From IMG/VR virus record IMGVR_UViG_3300043775_001178, positions 1 to 37,323 of that record: a stretch of 37,323 nucleotides of DNA. One strand, 5' to 3'. Positions 28,562-36,679 of the stretch are shown here, piece by piece. The stretch comes from a virus. The stretch's first letter is position 1, and the number at the start of each line of letters is the position of its first letter. A program made the position numbers and the translations under genes. The notes under the pieces were generated by a model. The model was given only the letters and a program-made list of their open reading frames with translations, did no database searches and was not told the DNA's origin.

Positions 28562-29340
28562 CACAGGTTCCCCGTGGCCGAGCGGGTCAGCGTGCTCAGG
28601 GCACGCTCCAGCGAGATCCGCAACTCACGCTGGAGGATCTCGGCGACCGTGGTCGAGGTCTGATCCCACGTCGTTTTCAGCGGCGGTTGTCCCGACCTTC
28701 CGCCAGCCCGCATCCCCTTGATCGTGATCGGCGTAGCGGATCGCTTGAAGAACGCTTGCGGCGATGCCGGGTCGGTCTGCACTTCCTGCTTGCCGCCGCC
28801 TCTCCGTGGACGCTGCGTCGGCTTCAACCTGAAAGGACCGAGCTTGTTGAAGCTCGAAGCGTAGTAGGCGTTCTGCCCGCTGACATCGTGGGCCTTGACG
28901 GTCGTGACGCTGCCGCTGCGGTTACGCCTGACGTGCGACTTTCGGACGTACGCTGTGTTCGAGAGTTTGCTGATCGTGCTGTCGTCGGTGCCTTCTTCAA
29001 GCCAGTACTGGTGGTAGGCAAGATCCTTGCCTCGACGCCTCTTGCCGCCTTGCGCAGACTGCGACTTCTCCCTGTCGGCACGGGTGTAGCCGAGCAGTCC
29101 GGCGGCGTTGCCGTCACGCCTGTATGGCACGACTTTGATCGTCGCAGCCCGAAACAGGTTTCCCGTTGGGCCGACCGGCGTATTCGCCTTGAGCCGCTCC
29201 AGCGCAGGAGCCAAAGCCTTCTTCATCGCGTCCTCGATGATCTTCGCCTTTTGTTCTGGCTTGAAGATCGTGCTGAGATCTTTCTGGAGCTCTTCCAGCC
29301 CGGCGATCTCTGCCGTGATCGTGATTCCTGCGGTCGCCAT
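28561..29340 (-). CDS. HK97 gp10-like head-tail protein
   Basis: The protein is 259 residues, longer than the usual HK97 gp10 (about 130-150). It begins MATAGITITAEIAGLEELQK and includes IEDAMKKALAPALERLKANT, PVGPTGNLFRA, and the typical central AGLLGYTRA. The middle has a basic insertion (GGKRRRGKDLAYHQYWLEEG, VRRNRSGSVTTV) and the C-terminus a helical part (LQRELRISLERALSTL). gp10-family proteins complete the head-tail joint. Placement between the closure protein and DUF3168 supports the call. Confidence 0.7.
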   Translation of the reverse strand: MATAGITITAEIAGLEELQKDLSTIFKPEQKAKIIEDAMKKALAPALERLKANTPVGPTGNLFRAATIKVVPYRRDGNAAGLLGYTRADREKSQSAQGGKRRRGKDLAYHQYWLEEGTDDSTISKLSNTAYVRKSHVRRNRSGSVTTVKAHDVSGQNAYYASSFNKLGPFRLKPTQRPRRGGGKQEVQTDPASPQAFFKRSATPITIKGMRAGGRSGQPPLKTTWDQTSTTVAEILQRELRISLERALSTLTRSATGNL

Positions 29341-29663
29341 CAGTCGATCGCCTCCACGCACAGGAGCTCGTGCTCGGTGCGGTTGTTGTGTTCGAGCAGG
29401 CTCGTGATCTCCAGAATCCGACCAAGCCACGAAAGCCGATGCCGCTGTGTCAGCCCGGTCACGTATCGCATCCGCACGCGGTGCGTCACCTCGGTCTGCT
29501 GTTGACCAGACTGAAGCACCTCGCGGCCTGACAGCCCGTCCACGCTCGCCCACACTTCGGCGAACGTGCCCCACGTCTGCACGACCTCGCCGATCGAGTT
29601 GCGAGCCTCGGTCGCACTCTGAATCGTGACTCGCTCGCGGAGCCGACCCGGATCAATCGCCAT
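29340..29663 (-). CDS. Head closure / head-tail adaptor protein
   Basis: The protein is 107 residues. MAIDPGRLRERVTIQSATEA, then GEVVQTWGTFAEVWASVDGL, GREVLQSGQ and HRVRMRYVTGLTQRHRL follow the phage head-tail joining (H_T_join) pattern, as in SPP1 gp16 and HK97 gp7-type proteins, which close the portal vertex after packaging. It overlaps the next upstream gene by 11 bases. Confidence 0.8.
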   Translation of the reverse strand: MAIDPGRLRERVTIQSATEARNSIGEVVQTWGTFAEVWASVDGLSGREVLQSGQQQTEVTHRVRMRYVTGLTQRHRLSWLGRILEITSLLEHNNRTEHELLCVEAID

Positions 29664-30066
29664 ACATCACCAGCGTGTAGGACGACGTGCCAGCGGTTGC
29701 GTCCACGCTCACCTGGAGCGAAGTCTCGGTCGCACCGACCTCGGAGACGGCCCCCTGTTCGGCACGCGACATCACGAGCGGCTTGCCCGTGGCACCGCCG
29801 ACGCACTTCACGAGCGTTGCGCCGGTCGCCGAGAACACGATCCGAGAGACCGACGAGAACGATACGGCAGAGCCCGACGCCGCCGTGTACCCAGGCGAGG
29901 CGAGCGTGATCGTCACGGCTGACGTGCCGCACGTACCAGAGACGACGGCGACCTTGCCAGACGTGTACTCGTTCGAGGTCTGGAGCGCCACGACCTTCGT
30001 CGAGGACACGCCCGTGGACGACGCCGTGTCGGTGAACTGCGAATCGACGATGATGCGTCCGGTCAC
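29653..30066 (-). CDS. Beta-rich structural protein of unknown function
   Basis: The protein is 137 residues. MTGRIIVDSQFTDTASSTGV is followed by regular short strands and small residues (VAVVSGTCGTSAVTITLASP, TSLQVSVDATAGTSSYTLVM), suggesting a beta-sandwich. It is encoded within the head-tail joining genes with a GTGA overlap (GTG at 30066, GGGGGAGC upstream), so it is probably part of the virion. No family match is claimed. Confidence 0.5.
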   Translation of the reverse strand: MTGRIIVDSQFTDTASSTGVSSTKVVALQTSNEYTSGKVAVVSGTCGTSAVTITLASPGYTAASGSAVSFSSVSRIVFSATGATLVKCVGGATGKPLVMSRAEQGAVSEVGATETSLQVSVDATAGTSSYTLVMYGD

Positions 30067-30674
30067 GTGTAGCTCCCCCACTTCACGCTGTCGAGCAACG
30101 CCTTCACGCCGAACGGCATCTCGGAGAGCGACACGGAGTCGGCCGCCATGCGTCGCTCATACCACTGCCCGACGAGCATGAGGATTGCCGCCTTGACGCG
30201 GGGCGAGACCTTACTGCCGTCGTCGCCACGCCCGCCCCACCACGTGACCGTGACGCTGCCGTAGTCGAGCAGGTGGCTCGGCCACGATCCGCCGTAGAGC
30301 GTCCGCAGCGTGCCGGGCTTCGCGTCCCGATCGACGCGGTACTCGGTCGTCGAGAGCGTCGCCGTGTTGCCCGCCTCGCTCGCGGTGTAGACGATCGACA
30401 CCGCCGTGCGTCCGGTGGTCTGGCTCATCGGCGGGCGTGGCAACTCGATCACCGCCGGAAACGCATCGAGCCGCATCACGTACTGCGTGTCCACGAGCGT
30501 CTCGTCCATGTAGACCTCGCAATACTCGCGAGCCGCCGAGATGAGCGCAGCGATGTAGGCGTCGTCGGTGTTGTGATCGACGCGGATGTGAGCCTTGGCG
30601 TCGGCGACGCTCACCGGCTCGACGACCGGCTGCGTGGCGACCTTGAGCGACCGATACCGCTTGCCGTCATTCAT
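30063..30674 (-). CDS. Head-tail connector protein (HK97 gp6-like)
   Basis: The protein is 203 residues. The N-terminal half has VVEPVSVADAKAHIRVDHNT, DDAYIAALISAAREYCEVYM and ETLVDTQYVMRLDAFP, the pattern of HK97 gp6 / gp15-type connectors that form a ring on the portal. The C-terminal part has WWGGRGDDGSKVSPRVKAAI and helices with an acidic tail. Its position beside the closure and adaptor genes matches. The ATG overlaps the upstream stop by 8 bases. Confidence 0.82.
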   Translation of the reverse strand: MNDGKRYRSLKVATQPVVEPVSVADAKAHIRVDHNTDDAYIAALISAAREYCEVYMDETLVDTQYVMRLDAFPAVIELPRPPMSQTTGRTAVSIVYTASEAGNTATLSTTEYRVDRDAKPGTLRTLYGGSWPSHLLDYGSVTVTWWGGRGDDGSKVSPRVKAAILMLVGQWYERRMAADSVSLSEMPFGVKALLDSVKWGSYT

Positions 30675-30879
30675 GGCGTCGCCCCCTGCGTCGTGGCGTC
30701 ACGTCTGCTCGCTCCGCGACCGGTTCCACTGCTGCCGTCTCGATCAGCGATTGCTGCGTCTCCCGTTTCGCGTAGCCCCACGCGCAGAGCCTCGCGGCGA
30801 AGGACTCGTCCACCTCGACGAGCTCGCCCGCCTTGTAGGCACCGTAGGCGCGATTCATCCGCACTCTGATTGTCGTCAC
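30667..30879 (-). CDS. Small protein of unknown function in the head module
   Basis: The protein is 70 residues (MTTIRVRMNRAYGAYKAGEL...). A short beta start and a helix (DESFAARLCAWGYAKRETQQ) lead to a proline/arginine-rich tail. The GTG start overlaps the glycosyltransferase stop as GTGA, which is also the reason for choosing it. Small genes of this size beside connectors occur in many phages without known function. Confidence 0.5.
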   Translation of the reverse strand: MTTIRVRMNRAYGAYKAGELVEVDESFAARLCAWGYAKRETQQSLIETAAVEPVAERADVTPRRRGRRHE

Positions 30880-31610
30880 TCGCCGACCCTCCATGCAGTT
30901 TCGGGCGGCTTCTTTGTTCGCTGCCACGCGGTCGTATGCTGGAACACCGGCCCCGTGAAATCCCGGCTCGGCCACGAGATGACGTATTCGCCGTGACCGA
31001 TCACGACGCGGGGCGTGATGAAGAGGCGGTTGCCCGACTTCTTGAACTGCGACCAGAACCACAGATCATCATCGACCCGCCCGTCGCCCCAGCCGCCCTC
31101 GGCGTCGGGCTTGCTGTGAAACCACGGCTTCAGCGTTCGCCTGAGCGCCCTGGTGCTGATGATCGTGCAACCGAAGTGCGCCGTATCCACCTGCTGCACA
31201 GGCTCGGCAAACCATGACAGCGGGAGTTCGGTTTTGCCGTCGGCTGGCGGGTCGTCCATCGTGTCAAGAAGCGTGAGCATCGGACGCCCGTCCTCGCGCT
31301 TCGCCTGGATCGGGGCGAGCGCGTCGCACTGGCAGGTCATGGCGATCGCGAAGAGACGCTCGATGTCTGAGCGGGTCACGAACGTGTCGTAGTCGAGCGT
31401 GATGATGTACTCGGTCGTCGGGGCGAACTCTTCGAGCATCCGGGTGAGCACCTGTGCCCAGAACGCTCCCTGCCCTAGCGTCGGGCGGATGTGCAGCGGC
31501 ATGAGGCTTTCGATGAACGCGAACACGTTCGTGAGCGGTCCGAAACGTGGAGCCGACAGCACCGCCTCGGCACGAACCTCGACCGACGTATCGCCGACCT
31601 GCACGATCAC
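30876..31610 (-). CDS. Glycosyltransferase-like protein in the head module
   Basis: The protein is 244 residues. A DYD motif is in YIITLDYDTFVTRSD (D73, D75) and an acidic GRVDDDLWFW lies later, as in GT-A enzymes. The start is GTG at 31610, with GGAGGGTG at good spacing. It is embedded between the decoration protein gene and the connector genes, so it is co-expressed with the capsid. It could modify virion proteins or host surface sugars. The related-looking genes at the left edge suggest a shared biosynthetic theme. The substrate cannot be named. Confidence 0.68.
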   Translation of the reverse strand: MIVQVGDTSVEVRAEAVLSAPRFGPLTNVFAFIESLMPLHIRPTLGQGAFWAQVLTRMLEEFAPTTEYIITLDYDTFVTRSDIERLFAIAMTCQCDALAPIQAKREDGRPMLTLLDTMDDPPADGKTELPLSWFAEPVQQVDTAHFGCTIISTRALRRTLKPWFHSKPDAEGGWGDGRVDDDLWFWSQFKKSGNRLFITPRVVIGHGEYVISWPSRDFTGPVFQHTTAWQRTKKPPETAWRVGE

Positions 31611-31631
31611 GCGTCACCCTCCAAAGCGAAA

Positions 31632-31658
31632 CGGCGGGCAGCTCGTCGCCACCCGCCG
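31632..31658 (-). terminator. Hairpin after the decoration gene, terminator candidate
   Basis: CGGCGGG and CCCGCCG form a 7-bp stem around a 13-base loop; on the minus strand it is followed by TTTCGCTTT. It lies 28 bases beyond the stop codon of the decoration protein gene, where partial termination would favour high capsid expression over downstream genes. Confidence 0.5.
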
Positions 31659-31685
31659 CTCACTGTGTCGGTCGTGTCAAGTCGA

Positions 31686-32135
31686 TCAGCCGCTGACCGT
31701 GGCGTTGACGCCCTTCGCGGAGGCGCTGACCGGGCCATCGACGCCCTTGCCGAGCCGGGCGACCGTGTAGACGGTGCCGGTCGTGTAGGGAGTGGCGGTG
31801 ACCTTGAGGTAGCGCTTCTTGCCACGGCAGTCCACGTCCATCCGCACGACCACGTCACCAGCGGTGGCGGTCGGCGTCGGGATCGTGAATCCGCCGGTGC
31901 CGCCACCGACGAACGCCGTCACGTCGGAGTAGGACGAGTTGTCGTCCGACTCGGACAGCTTCAGCACCGTGAAGGACGCCTGCGAGGTAAAGCCCGCGTT
32001 CGCCCACGGCTCCTGCCCCACGTCGAGCGACACGTACTCGTAGCCGAGACGGTCGATCACCAGCGTGTGGGTCTGCGCCGCAGTCAGGTTCTCGGTGTGA
32101 CCGACGACGCTCTTCGTCGCTTCGAGATGGTTCAC
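31686..32135 (-). CDS. Probable capsid decoration protein
   Basis: The protein is 149 residues. It is beta-rich with short strands and glycine-rich loops (LVIDRLGYEYVSLDVGQEPW, DVTAFVGGGTGGFTIP, VVRMDVDCRGKKRYLKVTAT) and no enzymatic motif. It immediately follows the capsid gene and precedes a hairpin, which fits a highly expressed decoration (head stabilising) protein. The start is GTG with GAGGAGA upstream. The assignment is from position and composition. Confidence 0.55.
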   Translation of the reverse strand: MNHLEATKSVVGHTENLTAAQTHTLVIDRLGYEYVSLDVGQEPWANAGFTSQASFTVLKLSESDDNSSYSDVTAFVGGGTGGFTIPTPTATAGDVVVRMDVDCRGKKRYLKVTATPYTTGTVYTVARLGKGVDGPVSASAKGVNATVSG

Positions 32136-32176
32136 TGTCTAGATCTCCTCGGAGGGTTGAGAGTCAGTCAGTCGGA

Positions 32177-33547
32177 TCAGCCGAACTTGAGAGCCACGAC
32201 GGGACCGGCCTTCGTGGTCGATCCCACGTCAGACACGACGATCGCGTTGCGAGTCGAAGCGAACGTGAGGGTCTGGTCATACTCCATCCAGCGGTCCGCA
32301 GACGTGCGGATCTGGATCGCCCGACGCTCGCCGTAGACGGCGGCCTGCGAGAGGTCGCCGAAGAGGCACGCCACCTCGCCGCTCGAATCATCGAGCGAGG
32401 AGTGCATGCTTGAGACCAGCGTGACGGGGTATCCGAGGAACCGCTCGCCGAACCCGGCGGCCACGTCGCTGGACGAGTTTCCGCCAGGGCCGCTCGCACC
32501 ACCGGGGAGCATCGCGAGCCGAAGCATCGCCGAGCCCCAGCCAGCGGGACTGATGAAGAAACGGGCCGACCTACGCGCGTACGTCGGGAGCTTGGCGACC
32601 ATGTCGGTGAAGTTCTTCATCGTCAGTTCACCGTAGGTGTCCTCGGTGCCAGCGGTCGTGCTGACGACCGACGCCGAGTGAGCAGCCTTGACGATTTTCT
32701 TCGTGATGCCCTCGACACCGTGGTAGGTCGAGGTTCCATCACCGACGAAGCCCGCGTTGTCCACCGCCTCGGCGAACGCCTGGGCGATCTCGACCGCCAT
32801 GAGGTCGGCGAGGTCGATGACCGAGTCTTCGAGCAGCGAGTTCGGGGTGCGATTTGCGACGCCCCAAATCTTCGCATTGAGCTCGACGTTGTCGAACGTC
32901 ACGTCGGAGGTCAGCACCTCGGCGTTCTCGCCGACCGGACGGGCGGCGAGCCCACCGGTGCGACGAGCGATCACGAGGGTGTCGCTGTTCATCGGGATGC
33001 GACGAGCGAACTGCGGATAGACACCGTACTCCTCGACGAGCCGGATGATCTCGTTGCTGAGCTCGGGGCTGGTCAGGACGCCGCCGAGCGAGTTGACGCC
33101 GCCCGCCTGGGCGCGGCTCTCGACGCCGTGATCGACGCACCACCGACGGGCCTCGGCGTCGCCGAACACGTAGCCACGCAGGTGCATACCAGCGCGGTAC
33201 GCCGACTCGGCGCTACGGAACGCCTTGAGCGGTCCGTGCGACACGGGGATCGCGGGGACGGTTCGCTTCTCCACGGGGCTCTCCTCGGTGACGGCAGCCT
33301 TCTCGACCGCCTTGGCAGGGGCACCACGCTCCAGAACGGCACGCAGTTCGAGCTCCTTCGCCTGCACGCGCTGCAGGAACTCGATCTGCTCGCGGAGCTT
33401 GTCGGCACGGGTTTCGAGCGAGCGGAGCGAAGCCTCCTGCTCCTCGGTCATCGGCTCAGCGCCGTCCTCAGCCGGGGTCTCGCTCATCGCTTCCATCTCG
33501 GCGACGACAGCGGCGAGTTCGTCGAGCAGTGCCTTGATCTTGTCCAC
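32177..33547 (-). CDS. Major capsid protein, HK97 fold
   Basis: The protein is 456 residues. An N-terminal coiled-coil scaffold or delta domain (about 1-100, MDKIKALLDELAAVVAEMEA and TEEQEASLRSLETRADKLRE) is followed by the HK97 capsid domain: NSLGGVLTSPELSNEIIRLV, GVYPQFARRIPMNSDTLVIA, GENAEVLTSDVTFDNVELNA, RFFISPAGWGSAML, and the C-terminal TLTFASTRNAIVVSD. The delta domain is probably removed by the upstream protease during maturation. The GTG start follows AAGGAGT. The gene is followed by the decoration protein. Confidence 0.93.
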   Translation of the reverse strand: MDKIKALLDELAAVVAEMEAMSETPAEDGAEPMTEEQEASLRSLETRADKLREQIEFLQRVQAKELELRAVLERGAPAKAVEKAAVTEESPVEKRTVPAIPVSHGPLKAFRSAESAYRAGMHLRGYVFGDAEARRWCVDHGVESRAQAGGVNSLGGVLTSPELSNEIIRLVEEYGVYPQFARRIPMNSDTLVIARRTGGLAARPVGENAEVLTSDVTFDNVELNAKIWGVANRTPNSLLEDSVIDLADLMAVEIAQAFAEAVDNAGFVGDGTSTYHGVEGITKKIVKAAHSASVVSTTAGTEDTYGELTMKNFTDMVAKLPTYARRSARFFISPAGWGSAMLRLAMLPGGASGPGGNSSSDVAAGFGERFLGYPVTLVSSMHSSLDDSSGEVACLFGDLSQAAVYGERRAIQIRTSADRWMEYDQTLTFASTRNAIVVSDVGSTTKAGPVVALKFG

Positions 33548-33629
33548 GAGCGTGACTCCTTGGTCGGGATGCGGCGGCGCTCACGCCACCTATCCACGAA
33601 CCTACGGAGCCAGACCGGCACCCATCCAG

Positions 33630-33815
33630 TCACGACGGGGCGTTAGTAAACAACTTTCGCCGCCTGACCTCGACAGCCAGGAGCGTCTGCTTGTCGGTCG
33701 CACCGCACCTCGGACAGCGCAGATACCGCGTCTGGTAGTCGCCAGACCGCTGACTCGACGCGATCACGTACACACCGGCCCGGCACTTCGGGCACGAGTC
33801 GCCACTAGCGGCCAT
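33630..33815 (-). CDS. Small zinc-ribbon protein
   Basis: The protein is 61 residues: CPKC near the N-terminus and CPRC about 26 residues later form a zinc-ribbon, with a basic helical tail (RRRKLFTNAPS). It lies between the prohead protease (overlapping its end) and the capsid gene, an unusual place for such a gene. It may bind nucleic acid or another protein during head assembly or act as a small regulator. Function unproven. Confidence 0.6.
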   Translation of the reverse strand: MAASGDSCPKCRAGVYVIASSQRSGDYQTRYLRCPRCGATDKQTLLAVEVRRRKLFTNAPS

Positions 33816-34821
33816 GCTGCGTCAGGTACTCGCGGAGTTCTCGGGCACGGGCCGCCGCAGCCATGCGACGATGAGCCTCGGCGTCACGCTGACGGCGGAA
33901 CGCATCGTAGGACCGCTGGGCAACTTTCACGTCTGCGTCGGGGTATGCCGGGAACGTGACCGGCCCGACATCGAGCAGCGAGTCGATCCGCTGGATCGTC
34001 CTGACGCTACGGCCGTCCTCGACGCTCCAGGCGTCACCGCCGCTTGGGACTGTGAAACTAAAAGAACTTCCCTTGACAATGGACGCACGGATATTGCTCG
34101 CGATGTCCCGGCCGTAGGAAGTGTCAGGCACCGGGAACTCATATCGCAGCCCGATCTCGTCCACGCTCATCGACAACGTGCCGGGATACCTCGCGAGCGG
34201 GTAGTTCGCGTCGTGATTCCAGAGGGCGCGAGTCTCCAGCGGCTTCCGACGCCCGCGACGCTCGGCGACGATGCCGAACGCACCTGGGTCGATCCGCTCG
34301 ATGAACGAGCCTTCGAGCTCCAGCGAGAGCACACCGAACTTCGCCGCGTAGCCGACGATGTACTCGCGCTCGCTGCCGTCGTCCTCGCTGCGGCTCTCGA
34401 CCGCGAGCAGCGGCACCGCCGACTCGACTTCGTCAATCGCCAGACTGCGTCGCTCGATGTTCATCGTGTGGCTCCTGTCGTTCTCGTCCGCTGCCTCGAT
34501 CTGCCGCGTCAACTTGCTCGCCCATGCCTGCCCCGGATCGCCGCCCCAGAGAGCCCATGCGATCCGGCCCGCGCTCGGGAATCCGTCCTGCCCCGGACTC
34601 CATCCCTCGCCCTGCTTGTCCACCTCGTGCCGGGCGAAATAGCTCGCCATCCGCTTCGCAGTGTCCGGTGAGATGTTCGTGCCGTTCGATAGGTCGCGTG
34701 CTCGGGCAACGCCGACTGCCGTGCCGCCTCGGCCGTACTCGCCGCGCCATGCCAGCCCTCGGGCCGCCTCCTCCCGCACGCCCGACGGCGGCGAGAAGTC
34801 GATGTGGTCGTACCTAGCCAC
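33805..34821 (-). CDS. Prohead protease fused to an N-terminal domain
   Basis: The protein is 338 residues. Residues 1-110 are a separate domain (IDFSPPSGVREEAARGLAWR, SPDTAKRMASYFARHEVD, GRIAWALWGGDPGQAW) seen in several phage morphogenesis proteins. Residues about 130-300 are the HK97 prohead protease: WNHDANYPLARY with the catalytic histidine H203 and IVKGSSFSFTV with the serine (S252 or S253). An internal ATG at 34464 is preceded by AGGAG, so the bare protease (219 residues) may also be made. It cleaves the capsid delta domain during maturation and overlaps the portal gene by 8 bases. Confidence 0.87.
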   Translation of the reverse strand: MARYDHIDFSPPSGVREEAARGLAWRGEYGRGGTAVGVARARDLSNGTNISPDTAKRMASYFARHEVDKQGEGWSPGQDGFPSAGRIAWALWGGDPGQAWASKLTRQIEAADENDRSHTMNIERRSLAIDEVESAVPLLAVESRSEDDGSEREYIVGYAAKFGVLSLELEGSFIERIDPGAFGIVAERRGRRKPLETRALWNHDANYPLARYPGTLSMSVDEIGLRYEFPVPDTSYGRDIASNIRASIVKGSSFSFTVPSGGDAWSVEDGRSVRTIQRIDSLLDVGPVTFPAYPDADVKVAQRSYDAFRRQRDAEAHRRMAAAARARELREYLTQHGR

Positions 34822-36679
34822 GTCGTCGCCTCCGTGGCTTCGCCCGTGGCTCCTCCGCAGGCGGCGGCTCGGGCAGCGGGTCGATCTTCGTGAGCGTGCT
34901 CACCTTGTGCCCGACCTGTGTCTCGGTCGGCCGCCAGCCGCCGCTGACCTCTTCGTACACCGTGATGAGCGCCGCCGGGTCTTCCTCGCTCGCCTCAATC
35001 GTGAAGTCGGTGCCCGGCACGTCGAGCCGCCCGTAGTCCATCACGTGGTCGATGCGCCCGCGAGCTCGCCCGCCAGACGAGCCCCACGAGACGTAGTCTC
35101 CCTCGGCGACCGTGCCGGGCTCGGCACGCTCTTCGAGCGACCTCGCGGGGGCGTCTTCGACGACCGGCACCGGCTGCGGCTGCGCATCCGCTGCTGGCGC
35201 AGGCTGACGCTCGACCACCCCTGCGAGGATCGCGTCGATCTGTGCGGGCGGGATGCTCGGGAATGACGCAGCGATCATTGCCGCAGCGCCCTCGCGGGTG
35301 ACGAGACCATCGGAGATCGCCTGCACGATCGCGATGAGCCCGGTGATCTGGGCACCGTTGAGCGATACCTCGGCGACCTGGGGCGTGGCGTCCTCGACGA
35401 CCACCTCTTCCACGACTGGAGTGGGTTCGCCTTCGGCAGCGGCCACGCCGCCCTCGACCGCCTGACCGTCGATGCCGCTGCCTTCTTGCTGCTGGGCGAG
35501 CACGTCATCGACCGAAGGCGGGGCACCGAGCGTGCCCATGTTCAGCGGGCGATACCGCTCGTCGCCACCATCGACCGGGTTGCGGTTCTCTAGTTCGAGG
35601 ATGTCGTTCGTCGAGAGCGCTCCGATGTCCCACATCGCCCGGTAGTACGCCGAGCGGCTCGCGGCGTCGCCACGCATGAGCCCGCGAACGTCGAACTCGA
35701 CGAAGTAGCGGTCGTCGTCGCTGATGAGGTCGCGCTGAAACGCCGACTCGAAGCGACGCAGCCACGGGAGGATCGTGTGCTGCACGTAGTCGAGACCGGC
35801 GTGCTCCACCGAGCCGGGACTCGTCTCGGCACCGAGCAGGTGGAGAGGCACGCGAAACAACCGGGCGATCTCAGCCAACTGCCACTTCCTGGCCTCGATG
35901 AACTGCGAATCGTGCATCGACGCCTGCGGGATCTCGATCGGCTTGAGACCGCCGACGAGCACCGCCGTGCGGTTGCTGTTATTGACGCCGCCGTGCATCC
36001 GCTCCCAGTTGGCACGCAGCGACTCGCGGGCCTCGGCGTTGAGCTCGCCATCCGTGCTGAGCACAAAGCCCGGCCTCGCTCCGTTGCCGAAGAATCGGGC
36101 ACCGTGGAGCTCGCACGCCCGAGCCAGCGCGATCGCGTCCTTGCAACTCTCGACGACGCTCATGCCATGAACGCCGTCGTCGCTCGGCCCACGCATGTGC
36201 AGGATCGCGTCCTGCGAGTACACCGTCTCGCGGCCGTTCTCCTCGCGGTACTTGTAGCGGAGCCGCCCGTTCTCGATCCGCTCCACCGTCATGCGAGACG
36301 GGTGCAGTGGAATGAGTTGATCGACCGCACCGGACGCTCCCGAGCGGATCTCGCTGAAAGCGTCGCCCCAGAGCCCAACGTGGAAAACCGCCTGCTCGCG
36401 CCACTCGAAGCTCGTCTGCCATTCGTTCGGCTGCTGGTGAAGGCGGCGGTACAGTGGCAACTCGACGGCACGGCGAGTCCCGCGAGTCATCCGTTCGAGC
36501 ACGTGGAGCGGCAGGCTCGCGACGGTCTCCGACAGGATTCGCAGGCACGCGAACACCGCCGACACTTGCAGGGCGTTGCTCGCGTCGATGCGGATTCCGG
36601 CGGCCGAGCGGGACGAGTACTCCTCGTCCCACATCCGCTCCTCACCGGGCAGCCAGAGAATTCGATGCTGTGCGATCAT
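34814..36679 (-). CDS. Portal protein, HK97 type, with C-terminal extensions
   Basis: The protein is 621 residues, about 200 longer than a core HK97 portal. The core (about 1-390) shows VFACLRILSETVASLPLHVL, VFHVGLWGDAFSEI, HMRGPSDDGVHGMSVV, AEIARLFRVPLHLLG and FDVRGLMRGDAASRSAYYRA. After it come an acidic linker, a small domain (ITGLIAIVQAISDGLVTREG) and a C-terminal EGDYVSWGSSGGRARGRIDH barrel found fused to other phage morphogenesis proteins. The portal ring gates DNA packaging. ATG overlaps the terminase stop as TGATG. Confidence 0.93.
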   Translation of the reverse strand: MIAQHRILWLPGEERMWDEEYSSRSAAGIRIDASNALQVSAVFACLRILSETVASLPLHVLERMTRGTRRAVELPLYRRLHQQPNEWQTSFEWREQAVFHVGLWGDAFSEIRSGASGAVDQLIPLHPSRMTVERIENGRLRYKYREENGRETVYSQDAILHMRGPSDDGVHGMSVVESCKDAIALARACELHGARFFGNGARPGFVLSTDGELNAEARESLRANWERMHGGVNNSNRTAVLVGGLKPIEIPQASMHDSQFIEARKWQLAEIARLFRVPLHLLGAETSPGSVEHAGLDYVQHTILPWLRRFESAFQRDLISDDDRYFVEFDVRGLMRGDAASRSAYYRAMWDIGALSTNDILELENRNPVDGGDERYRPLNMGTLGAPPSVDDVLAQQQEGSGIDGQAVEGGVAAAEGEPTPVVEEVVVEDATPQVAEVSLNGAQITGLIAIVQAISDGLVTREGAAAMIAASFPSIPPAQIDAILAGVVERQPAPAADAQPQPVPVVEDAPARSLEERAEPGTVAEGDYVSWGSSGGRARGRIDHVMDYGRLDVPGTDFTIEASEEDPAALITVYEEVSGGWRPTETQVGHKVSTLTKIDPLPEPPPAEEPRAKPRRRRRG

